A stretch of DNA of 64,000 nucleotides. Source: DATKUK01 sp035530655 (GTDB lineage Bacteria; Planctomycetota; Phycisphaerae; UBA1845; DATKUK01). The notes beneath the pieces are model-generated. The model saw only the letters and a list, made by a program, of their open reading frames with translations, did no database searches and had not been told where the DNA came from. Location of the stretch: contig DATKUK010000006.1 of NCBI GenBank assembly GCA_035530655.1, positions 1 through 64,000 on the forward strand, read 5' to 3'. Each line of letters opens with the position of its first letter. The first letter of the stretch is position 1. The position numbers and the translations under genes were made by a program. Of the stretch, positions 57,047 through 64,000 are shown one piece after another.

Positions 57047-57436
57047 ATGATTCGCTACATCGAATCGCTGGAAGGGGTGTCGGCCGAAATGCTGCAAGGC
57101 TTTTTCGACGGATGGACCGAGCCTCGCACGCCCGAGCAACACATGAAGATCCTGGAGGGCAGCGATCACATCGTGTTGGGTGTCGATGGCGACAGCGGAC
57201 GCGTCGTCGGCTTTGTGACGGCGATGACGGACGGGATACAGGCCGCCTTTATACCGTTGCTGGAGGTCCTGCCGGCCTACCGACACCGAGGGATCGGAGC
57301 CGCTCTGGTGACGAGGATGCTCGAGAAGCTCAAAGGAATCCCAGCCATCGACCTGACGTGCGACCCCGAGGTCCAGCGTTTCTACACCCGATTCGGCATG
57401 ACGCCCTCGGTAGGCATGGTAATTCGAGACTACTAG
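57047..57436 (+). CDS. GNAT-family acetyltransferase
   Basis: A 129-residue GNAT protein. The acetyl-CoA-binding motif A is LEVLPAYRHRGIGAALVTRML (R-x-x-G-I-G), preceded by GRVVGFVTAMTDG and followed by IDLTCDPEVQRFYTRFGM, the usual motif B tyrosine/phenylalanine region. Substrate unknown. ATG 57047 is preferred by family length; ATG 57035, directly after AGAGGA, and upstream codons to 56987 are alternatives. It stands alone among degraded sequence. Confidence 0.88.
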   Translation: MIRYIESLEGVSAEMLQGFFDGWTEPRTPEQHMKILEGSDHIVLGVDGDSGRVVGFVTAMTDGIQAAFIPLLEVLPAYRHRGIGAALVTRMLEKLKGIPAIDLTCDPEVQRFYTRFGMTPSVGMVIRDY

Positions 57437-57899
57437 CAGGCAAATCCGTCCGTCGGCCCACCAACATCCTCATTCGGCGCCGACGGTGAATAGCTCATAC
57501 CTGAAGATCGTCGCGCGCTCCACAATCGCGCGACCCGCACCAGCCGCCAGATGCAAGCCCAAACCGGCGGCGTGGAAATAGGGCCAGAACTAGCTTGCCT
57601 TCGCTCCCTTTGCACGGAATACCACGATCTGCGTAACTTTCTTGTCGCGGTCGAGCCAAAACAGCACGCCTTGCCTTTCAGGTCGATCCACTGAGCCGGC
57701 GAAGCCGAATCGCTTCTGACAGCCTACTGTACGTTACCGCGTCCGCAGGCTAACGCATGACGTCTGCCCGGATCCGATCTATCGGCTCCGTGTCCGGTAC
57801 TGCCTCCCCATGGCGAAGTGACGCGCTGTTTCACTCACCGTCCCCTTGCCATACACTGACTTCTCGCGCCCGACGCGGTCGGGTCGCAGGGAGAATGCC
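57437..57899. other. Intergenic region with a gene remnant and a hairpin
   Basis: Besides the antisense remnant at 57590-57733, nothing coding is visible. A CCCGAC-GCG-GTCGGG hairpin at 57869-57883 lies just before the sulfatase ribosome-binding site AGGGAG (57888-57893). It could affect translation of that gene. The bases GCGGTCGGGTCG recur at 59438-59449, upstream of the sialate esterase. Confidence 0.5.
57590..57733 (-). pseudogene. C-terminal remnant of an unidentified gene
   Basis: On the minus strand a 47-codon frame without a start follows a TAA (57736-57734) and reads to TAG at 57592-57590. Its last part, GVLFWLDRDKKVTQIVVFRA, followed by KGAKAS, has the balanced charged/hydrophobic pattern of a real beta-strand protein end, unlike nearby chance frames. 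No start codon or upstream part is present, so it looks like the tail of a decayed gene. I cannot name the family. Confidence 0.4.
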
Positions 57900-59417
57900 A
57901 TGCCACAACGCCGCCAGGTCGTACTGATCATGACCGACAGCCAACGCTGGGACATGCTCAACTGCTACCGCCAGACCGGTCTGCAGACACCCAGCCTGGA
58001 CCGTCTTGCCGCCAGCGGTATCCGGTTCGACCGTGCCTATACCTGCCAGCCGGTCTGCGGGCCCGCCCGGTCGGCCCTGTTTACCGCCACCTACCCGCAC
58101 ACGAACGGCAGTTGGGGCAACGACATGCCGTTGGGCCGGAACATTCGGACCGTCGGCCAGCGGCTGAGGGCCACCAGCATCCAAACGGCCTACATAGGCA
58201 AGTGGCACCTCGACACCAGCGATTACTTCGGCCTTGGTCGGTGCCCCGACGGCTGGGATGATCGCTACTGGTATGACATGCGGAACTACCTCGACGAGCT
58301 TTCGCCCGAGGATCGCACCCGTTCCCGTCAGGGCAAAACGATTCAGGATGACATACCTGACGACTTCACATTCGGACATCGTTGTTCCAATCGGGCCATC
58401 GATTTCCTGCGGCGTCACGAACAGAACGACTTTCTCCTCGTCGTCTCGTATGACGAGCCGCATGGCCCCTACCTCTGCCCAAAGCGATACTGGGATATGT
58501 ACGCCGACTACGAGTTTCCCCTCTCTCCCAACGTGCATGACACACTCGATGACAAACCTGAGCACATCCGCCTGTGGGCCCGGGAACGCCTTGCCGGCGA
58601 GCATGCCGGCAGCAAATTGATTAACCCGGCTTACTTCGGATGCAACACGTTTGTCGACTATGAGATCGGACGCGTGTTAGATGCGATGGATCGGCACTGT
58701 CCCGATGCGCTGGTGATCTACACGTCAGACCATGGCCACATGGAAAAGTCCCACCGGCTCTATATCAAGGGCCCGGCCATGTATGACGAGATCACTCGAA
58801 TCCCCCTGCTCGTTCGTTGGCCCGGCCAAGCGCCAGCAGGGACAGTGTGTCCTCATCCGGCTTCACACATCGATGTTACGCCGACGATACTGGACTATTT
58901 CGGCGTACCCGACCCGGGCACGTTGCAGGGCCGAAGCATGTTGGAGTCGTTCCGCGATCCCTCCGTCAGACCAAACGAAATCATCTTCATGGAGTATGCT
59001 CGGTATGAGGTCAGCCAGGACGGGTTCGGCGGCTTCCAGCCGATCCGCTGCGCGTTCGACGGTCGGCACAAGCTGGTCATCAACCTGTTGACCACCGATG
59101 AACTCTATGACCTTCAGGTCGACCCGTCGGAAACCACAAACCTGATCGACTCACCCGAGCACGTTTCGGCCCGCAACCGCCTACACGATCGTCTGCTGGA
59201 ATGGATGAACACAACGCATGACCCGTTTCGGGGCTACTACTGGCGAATGCGCCCTTGGCGCACCGACGCAATCCCACCGACGTCGTGGCACGACGACGGC
59301 ATGATCCGCCAGGTGCCGCGCGAACCCGACGAACCCGAACGGCTTGACTACAGTACCGGGCTGCCCAGTATGGCCGGCCCGAAACCAGTGAGGCCGAAAT
59401 CCCGCCCGGGGCGATAG
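57900..59417 (+). CDS. Formylglycine-dependent sulfatase
   Basis: A 505-residue S1-family sulfatase. The metal site is VVLIMTDSQRWDML; the modification site is CQPVCGPARSALFTA, where Cys53 in C-G-P-A-R becomes formylglycine. Further ligands are in SYDEPHGPY and VIYTSDHGHMEKSHRLYIKGPAMYDE in outline. The C-terminal subdomain has the LYDLQVDPSETTNLIDSPE signature. The ATG at 57900 has AGGGAG about 6 bases upstream. No signal peptide is present, so the enzyme is either cytoplasmic or exported by other means, which is unusual beside a secreted esterase. An anaerobic-type or FGE-type maturation enzyme is not in the window. Confidence 0.93.
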   Translation: MPQRRQVVLIMTDSQRWDMLNCYRQTGLQTPSLDRLAASGIRFDRAYTCQPVCGPARSALFTATYPHTNGSWGNDMPLGRNIRTVGQRLRATSIQTAYIGKWHLDTSDYFGLGRCPDGWDDRYWYDMRNYLDELSPEDRTRSRQGKTIQDDIPDDFTFGHRCSNRAIDFLRRHEQNDFLLVVSYDEPHGPYLCPKRYWDMYADYEFPLSPNVHDTLDDKPEHIRLWARERLAGEHAGSKLINPAYFGCNTFVDYEIGRVLDAMDRHCPDALVIYTSDHGHMEKSHRLYIKGPAMYDEITRIPLLVRWPGQAPAGTVCPHPASHIDVTPTILDYFGVPDPGTLQGRSMLESFRDPSVRPNEIIFMEYARYEVSQDGFGGFQPIRCAFDGRHKLVINLLTTDELYDLQVDPSETTNLIDSPEHVSARNRLHDRLLEWMNTTHDPFRGYYWRMRPWRTDAIPPTSWHDDGMIRQVPREPDEPERLDYSTGLPSMAGPKPVRPKSRPGR

Positions 59418-59498
59418 CCGGCGCCGGCGCGGCCGATGCGGTCGGGTCGTGAGGTAGAGGCAAAGGTCGTTACACGAAATTCCAAGCGAGGTGTTCAG

Positions 59499-61034
59499 AT
59501 GATGGGTAGTCGACGATGGACCTTGGCAACAGGTATTGGCCTGGCAACTGCATGGTTACACGTGGCCGGTTCGGTGGCCGGCGCGGACGTGACGCTGCCA
59601 CGCGTGTTCGGCAGCCACATGGTGCTCCAGCAGCAGATGTCGCTGCCCGTGTGGGGCTGGGCCGATCCGGGCGAGGCGGTCACCGTGACGCTGGGCGACC
59701 ATAGCGTCAGAGGTCAGGCCGACGACCAGGGACGCTGGAAGGTTCGCCTGCCCGAACTGCCGGCCGGCGGGCCGCACGAAATGACTGTCAGCGGCAAGAA
59801 CACAATCCGCCTGACCGACGTGCTGGTAGGCGAGGTGTGGTTGTGTTCGGGTCAATCGAATATGGAGTGGCCGGTCCGGCAGGCGGACGATGCAGAGAAG
59901 GAGATCGCAGCTGCCGACCATTCCAGGATTCGCCTGTTTCAGGTGCGCAACACGACATCGGGCCTGCCGTTGGCCGACGTGGACGCCGAGTGGCAGGTCT
60001 GCACACCCGAAACCATCCGCAACTTTTCGGCGGTGGGCTACTACTTCGGGCGCGCGCTACAGCAGCAGCTCGACGTGCCGATCGGGCTGATCAACAGCTC
60101 GTGGGGCGGTACGATGATCGAGCCTTGGACCCCGCCCGAGGGTTTTGCAGCCACGCCGAAGCTGGGTGAGTTTGTGGAAGTTATCGACGAGGCGAATCGG
60201 CGCTACGCCGAGGCGCTCGTCCCGCTGCTGAGTCCGTTCGAAGCGTGGGTGCGATCCGCTCGTCAGGCTGGGAGCGATGGCAAGCCGCTGCCGCCCATGC
60301 CCGCGCTGCCGGCCCATTCGCTTAACGATCGCACGCGGCCCACCGGCCTGTACAACGCGATGATCTACCCGCTGATGCCATTCGGCCTGCGCGGGGCCAT
60401 CTGGTATCAGGGCGAGGCGAATCGGGGCGACGGGATGCTGTACCACGAGAAGATGAAGGCCCTGATCGGCGGTTGGCGGCAGGTGTGGGGGCAAGGCGAT
60501 TTCCCGTTCTACTACGTGCAGCTTGCGCCGTATCGCTCTGGCGGCGACCCGACGGCTCTCCCGCAGATATGGGAAGCACAGACGGCGACCCTATCGGTGC
60601 CGAACACGGGCATGGCGGTGACGGTCGACATCGGCAACTATCGCAACATTCACCCGACCAACAAGCAGGAGGTGGGCAGGCGCCTGTCGCTCTGGGCACT
60701 GGCCAGAACGTATGGGCGCGACCGCATCGTGTACTCCGGCCCGCTGTATGAGTCGATGTCGACCGAGGACGGCCGCATTCGCATCCGCTTCGACCATGTG
60801 GGAGGCGGTCTGACCTCGCGTGATGGTGAGCCGTTGAACTTCTTTGAGATCGCCGGGCAGGACAAGAACTTCTCTGCTGCCGAGGCGAAGATCGACGGCG
60901 ACACGGTGGTGGTCGGCAGCGAGCAGGTGACCCGGCCGGTCGCCGTCCGCTTCGGCTGGCACCAGAGGGCGGCGCCCAACCTGATGAACAAGGAGGGGCT
61001 GCCGGCCTCGCCGTTCCGCACCGACCGGTGGTGA
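59499..61034 (+). CDS. Sialate O-acetylesterase-like secreted esterase
   Basis: A 511-residue SGNH-type esterase with a signal peptide (MMGSRRWTLATGIGLATAWLHVAGSVAGA). The N-terminal beta domain starts VTLPRVFGSHMVLQQQMSLPVWGWADPGEAVTV in outline, the usual opening of this family. The nucleophile Ser is in CSGQSNMEWPV; the oxyanion Gly/Asn sites are INSSWGGTMIEPW and IWYQGEANRGD; the catalytic Asp/His region is NIHPTNKQEVGRRLSLWAL. It removes O-acetyl groups from sialic acids or from acetylated plant and algal glycans. Start ATG 59499 has GAGGTG upstream. It follows the sulfatase by 81 bases, suggesting joint work on acetylated, sulfated glycans. Confidence 0.9.
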   Translation: MMGSRRWTLATGIGLATAWLHVAGSVAGADVTLPRVFGSHMVLQQQMSLPVWGWADPGEAVTVTLGDHSVRGQADDQGRWKVRLPELPAGGPHEMTVSGKNTIRLTDVLVGEVWLCSGQSNMEWPVRQADDAEKEIAAADHSRIRLFQVRNTTSGLPLADVDAEWQVCTPETIRNFSAVGYYFGRALQQQLDVPIGLINSSWGGTMIEPWTPPEGFAATPKLGEFVEVIDEANRRYAEALVPLLSPFEAWVRSARQAGSDGKPLPPMPALPAHSLNDRTRPTGLYNAMIYPLMPFGLRGAIWYQGEANRGDGMLYHEKMKALIGGWRQVWGQGDFPFYYVQLAPYRSGGDPTALPQIWEAQTATLSVPNTGMAVTVDIGNYRNIHPTNKQEVGRRLSLWALARTYGRDRIVYSGPLYESMSTEDGRIRIRFDHVGGGLTSRDGEPLNFFEIAGQDKNFSAAEAKIDGDTVVVGSEQVTRPVAVRFGWHQRAAPNLMNKEGLPASPFRTDRW

Positions 61035-61066
61035 AACCGCCGACTTAGCGCCGACCGCGGCTTTGC

Positions 61067-61094
61067 TTGCTACGCAGGCCGAGACCCTTACAAT
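61067..61094 (+). promoter_or_regulatory. Possible promoter of metG
   Basis: TTGCTA (61067-61072) and TACAAT (61089-61094) are separated by 16 bases. Transcription would begin about 130 bases before the metG ATG. The match is moderate and no T-box-like structure was recognised in the leader. Confidence 0.4.
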
Positions 61095-61234
61095 CGCGAC
61101 TGCGCGACGGTTTCCGGGCAGATCACGACGCGACGACGATCTGCCGATGATCGAAATACCCGGACGCCAAGTTCGGCCACACGGCAGCGGGTGGGCCGGA
61201 GGCATGTGGATGGACGTTAGCAGAAGGTGGCAGC

Positions 61235-62935
61235 ATGGGTGACGAGCGATACCTGGTAACCGCGGCATTGCCGTATTCCAACGGGCGACTCCACGTGGGG
61301 CATATTGCCGGTGCGTACCTGCCGGCCGACACCTACGTGCGCTACATGCGGGCCCGCGGGCGCGAGGTGCGCTTCATCTGCGGCAGCGACGACAACGGCG
61401 TGGCCGGTCTTATCACGGCGAGGAAGGAGGGCAAGCCGGTCGAGCAGGTCAGCGCCCGTTATAACGCCCAGCAGGCCGCTGACTTTGCGGGGCTGGCGAT
61501 CGAGTCCGACATCTACGGCGGCACGCACCAGCCCGAGTTTGTCGAATTGCATAACCGGATCAGCCAGGACTTCTTCAAGGCCATCCACGAGAAGGACTTC
61601 TTCCGCAAGAAGAAGACCAAACAACTCTACGACGTCGAAGCCGAGCAGTTCCTGCCCGACCGGTACGTCAAGGGCAAGTGCCCCTATTGCGGACATGGCG
61701 AGGCGTTCGGCGATCAATGCGAAGGCTGCGGCAAGAGCATGGACCCGCTGCTTCTCGTCGATCCGGTGAGCACCATCACCCATAGCAAGCCGCACGTCCG
61801 TGAGACGGTACATTGGTATCTTCAACTGGGCAAATTCGAGGAGCCGCTGGCCGAGTGGCTCGACTCACACGACGACTGGCGGCCGACGGTGCTGAACTTC
61901 TCGCGGGGGCTGCTGCGCGAGGGCCTGCCGGAACGGGCGATGACGCGCGATCTGGACTGGGGCGTGCCCGTGCCGCTGGACGACCCGGACGCCAAGGGCA
62001 AGGTGCTGTACGTATGGTTCGACGCGCCGATCGGGTACGTGTCGTTTACGGCTGCGTGGTGCCAGCGCAACGGCGGAAGTTGGCAGGACTACGCGCATTG
62101 GTGGAAAAGCGGGGACTGCAAGATCGTGCACTTCATCGGCGAGGACAACACGATCTTCCATGCGCTCATCTGGCCGGCAATGCTCATGGCCGAGGGCACA
62201 TACCAGCTGCCCGCCTACGTCGTGGCCAACGCGTTTTTGAACATCAAGTTCCCGGGGCGCGAGGAGGAAAAAGTCAGCAAGAGCCGGGGCAACGCGATCT
62301 GGATCGAGGAGTATCTCAAGAGTTTCGACCCGGATCCGCTGCGCTACTACCTGACGGCTATCGCCACCGAATCGCAGCGAGCCGCATTCGACGTGGACGA
62401 GTTCATCAACCGCAACAACAGCGAGCTGCTGAGCACGTTCGGGAACTTCGTGAATCGTACGATGACGTTTACGAAGCGCTATCTCGACGGCAAGGTGCCG
62501 CCCGCCGGGCAGCGCGACCAGGCCGATCTGGAACAACTCGACGCGTGCCGGCGCTTTGCGGAGCGAACGGCCGAGCAGCTCGAAGCGTTTCACTTCAAGG
62601 CCGGTCTGAACGAAGCGATGTCGCTCGCCCACGAGGCCAATGCGTACTTCGACCGCAAGCAGCCGTGGGTGCAGCGAAAAGACGATCTGGCGGCGTGCGG
62701 CACGACGCTGAACGTCTGCCTCCAGACGGTCAAGACGCTGACGACGATTCTCCAGCCGTTCCTGCCGTTCTCGGCCAGGAAGTGCCTTGCGCAGCTTGCA
62801 CTCGACGAATCGGCGCTGGCGTGGGACCAGGCGACGGTCGAGCTATCGGCCGGCCACAAGCTGGGCGAGCCCGAGGTGCTGTTCAAGAAACTCGACGTCT
62901 CGGAGCTGTTCGGGGACGAGACAAGCGGGGATTAG
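61235..62935 (+). CDS. metG: Methionyl-tRNA synthetase
   Basis: A 566-residue class I synthetase charging tRNA-Met. The HIGH motif is GRLHVGHIAG (H20-V-G-H23). One zinc knuckle pair is visible, CPYCGHGEAFGDQCEGCG. The signature loop near residue 346 is KVSKSRGN, a Val variant of KMSKS. The anticodon-binding domain includes FNRNNSELL-like INRNNSELLSTFGNFVNR and the conserved AYFDRKQPW. The C-terminal EMAP-like tRNA-binding domain found in many bacterial MetG proteins is absent. ATG 61235 has AGAAGG upstream. Confidence 0.96.
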   Translation: MGDERYLVTAALPYSNGRLHVGHIAGAYLPADTYVRYMRARGREVRFICGSDDNGVAGLITARKEGKPVEQVSARYNAQQAADFAGLAIESDIYGGTHQPEFVELHNRISQDFFKAIHEKDFFRKKKTKQLYDVEAEQFLPDRYVKGKCPYCGHGEAFGDQCEGCGKSMDPLLLVDPVSTITHSKPHVRETVHWYLQLGKFEEPLAEWLDSHDDWRPTVLNFSRGLLREGLPERAMTRDLDWGVPVPLDDPDAKGKVLYVWFDAPIGYVSFTAAWCQRNGGSWQDYAHWWKSGDCKIVHFIGEDNTIFHALIWPAMLMAEGTYQLPAYVVANAFLNIKFPGREEEKVSKSRGNAIWIEEYLKSFDPDPLRYYLTAIATESQRAAFDVDEFINRNNSELLSTFGNFVNRTMTFTKRYLDGKVPPAGQRDQADLEQLDACRRFAERTAEQLEAFHFKAGLNEAMSLAHEANAYFDRKQPWVQRKDDLAACGTTLNVCLQTVKTLTTILQPFLPFSARKCLAQLALDESALAWDQATVELSAGHKLGEPEVLFKKLDVSELFGDETSGD

Positions 62936-62946
62936 GAGGGCAGGTC

Positions 62947-63666
62947 ATGACCAAGTCCGCTGTCCTATTCGGCTTGTTGCTGTTGACGACTTTGGGGCAG
63001 GTCGATCCGTCCGAAGCACCGGTCAAGCGCAGGCTGACGATTCGCCGCAGTGGCGACGGTTACGCCGTGGTTGGGTTCCGCTCGGCCGTCGGCGCAGAGC
63101 GGTTTGCCGTAACCACGGGCATGACGGCCGAGCAGGTACTTGGGCAGATCGCATCGGTGCAGTGGGACGAAGTGGCGAACCGGTTGGACGACGATCCTCC
63201 CGCCCTGACCGCTCGGCGAGCGCGGCAACTTGGCGTGACCGAAACGGTGTCCGTGGCCATGACCGAGCCGGGCCCAAAGGGGCGCGTCCACACGGTTCAA
63301 TACGTGCGTGCGCCGGTGCCCTTTTCCCGCGTCGGCTTGGTTCGCCACCTCAACGCCCTGTTCGGGCGTGGCCAGCCGACGCTCGACACCCCGACCCAGA
63401 TGCGATTCAGCTACCAGTCGCCCCGGGGGCCGGTTACCGCGATCGCTGACGCCACACTGGTCGGCGCCGACCCGCCGAAGTGGCAAGTCGCTTACACCAT
63501 CAGCGACCCGCGCCTCCAGCCAACCACGACGCAGCCGACCAGCGCCCCGGCACCGACGACGCGACCCGGCATGAGGACCGTGTACCCCACCTCCGGGCCG
63601 TCGACTCCGCCGGGTATGAAGACGGTATACCCGTCGTCGCAGCCGGCAGACGGATCGGGCGACTAA
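62947..63666 (+). CDS. Exported protein of unknown function with Pro/Thr-rich repeated tail
   Basis: A 239-residue exported protein, not recognised. The leader is MTKSAVLFGLLLLTTLGQVDPSEA. The middle is a compact alpha/beta region (GDGYAVVGFRSAVGAERFAVTTGMTAEQVLGQI; VSVAMTEPGPKGRVHTVQYVRAP, both in outline). From about residue 192 it becomes Thr/Pro-rich, and the segment PGMRTVYPTSGP is followed by PGMKTVYPSSQP, a direct repeat. The ATG at 62947 has GGAGGG about 7 bases upstream, and metG ends only 11 bases before, so the two are probably cotranscribed. The 4-base overlap at its 3' end is with the convergent membrane protein gene. Confidence 0.7.
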   Translation: MTKSAVLFGLLLLTTLGQVDPSEAPVKRRLTIRRSGDGYAVVGFRSAVGAERFAVTTGMTAEQVLGQIASVQWDEVANRLDDDPPALTARRARQLGVTETVSVAMTEPGPKGRVHTVQYVRAPVPFSRVGLVRHLNALFGRGQPTLDTPTQMRFSYQSPRGPVTAIADATLVGADPPKWQVAYTISDPRLQPTTTQPTSAPAPTTRPGMRTVYPTSGPSTPPGMKTVYPSSQPADGSGD

Positions 63667-64000
63667 CCTTTGGGGCGGAAAGCATTTTCGACCAGCGACG
63701 GGTCGAATCCAGCCGGGGCCTGCCCCTGCGTTGCGTAGAGGTAGACAGCCGCAGTGTAGATCCCCCCGACGGCCGCCGCTACCACGCCCAGCAGCGCCCA
63801 GTACAGCAGCGCCACCACCGCCGCCGCGACCCACCCATAGGTCGAGCCCGTCAGCAGCCCGATCGCCAGAAGCGGCGCGAAACCAAGCAACGCCATGAGC
63901 CCGAAAAACAGGCCGATGCCGAAGTTCCCGATGATCTGCTCGCCCCACGTGTCGCGCAGCAACGATGCGCTGCGTTTCAGCGACTGCCAGGCCCCCCTGC
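63663..64000 (-). CDS. Membrane protein, C-terminal part (DUF6159-like), cut by window edge
   Basis: The minus-strand frame runs from the right edge to a stop at 63663 and stays open to the last bases (…GAWQSLKRSASLLRDTWGEQ). The TTG at 63962 is therefore not the start. The SLKRSxSLLRDTWG-type segment before the membrane part, then IIGNFGIGLFFGLMALLGFAPLLAIGLL and a second hydrophobic stretch (WVAAAVVALLYWALLGVVAAAVGGIYTAAVYLYATQG, in outline) are typical of DUF6159-type membrane proteins. About 112 residues are visible. Function unknown. Confidence 0.72.
   Translation of the reverse strand, partial: RGAWQSLKRSASLLRDTWGEQIIGNFGIGLFFGLMALLGFAPLLAIGLLTGSTYGWVAAAVVALLYWALLGVVAAAVGGIYTAAVYLYATQGQAPAGFDPSLVENAFRPKG

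Noticed and set aside
61813..62946. Long open frame overlapping metG in another frame
   Set aside because: The Arg/Gly-rich translation is typical of an off-frame reading. Only its last part, from ATG 62947, is a real gene.

Overview
The window is a high-GC bacterial chromosome segment. I infer a planctomycete, most likely of the Phycisphaerae type. This rests on gene content, not on a marker gene: a dockerin-tailed beta-helix protein, DUF4091 and DUF5107 proteins, a heparinase, a sulfatase beside a sialate O-acetylesterase, a small stand-alone LigD-type phosphoesterase, and a Cys-rich extension on phosphomannomutase. Many starts are GTG or TTG, and genes often overlap by 4 bases. I saw no rRNA, tRNA or CRISPR array.

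Layout. 1-129 is the end of an IS5-type transposase. carB follows on the minus strand to 3729. From 3967 to 13623 run phosphomannomutase, an M16 peptidase homologue lacking one zinc ligand, a large DUF5107-TPR protein, pabB, a UroD-family methyltransferase-like protein and a HAD phosphatase. 13700-22155 is a polysaccharide region: heparinase II/III, DUF4091 protein, TPR lipoprotein and a beta-helix/dockerin protein closed by a hairpin terminator. 22232-29928 holds the phosphoesterase, two uncharacterised anchored proteins, an ABC exporter pair, a secreted protein and a secreted alkaline-phosphatase-like protein. 30032-38674 is housekeeping: 5-formyl-THF cyclo-ligase, rarA, glmS, a lone Fn3-like module, murA, prmC and mnmG.

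38791-46970 is a tight same-strand run of argH-thiL-tsaE-argB-argD-argF-rph-(SPOR-like protein)-rdgB, joining arginine biosynthesis to housekeeping enzymes; argA/J, argC and argG are not present. A near-consensus promoter at 47022-47050 precedes a three-gene polyamine set: pyruvoyl-dependent arginine decarboxylase, a deoxyhypusine-synthase-like protein and agmatinase. It predicts arginine to agmatine to putrescine, followed by an aminobutyl transfer. An AT-rich leader with two palindromes then precedes a MarR regulator, two different SAM methyltransferases and a complete Opu-type osmoprotectant importer (50081-55077). These two adjacent sets are the most interesting part of the window.

55301-57899 is degraded: a frameshifted GspF-like gene, a small lipoprotein, a GNAT acetyltransferase and a C-terminal gene remnant. 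The window ends with a sulfatase, a sialate O-acetylesterase, metG, a secreted protein with a repeated C-terminal motif, and the C-terminal part of a membrane protein running off the right edge.
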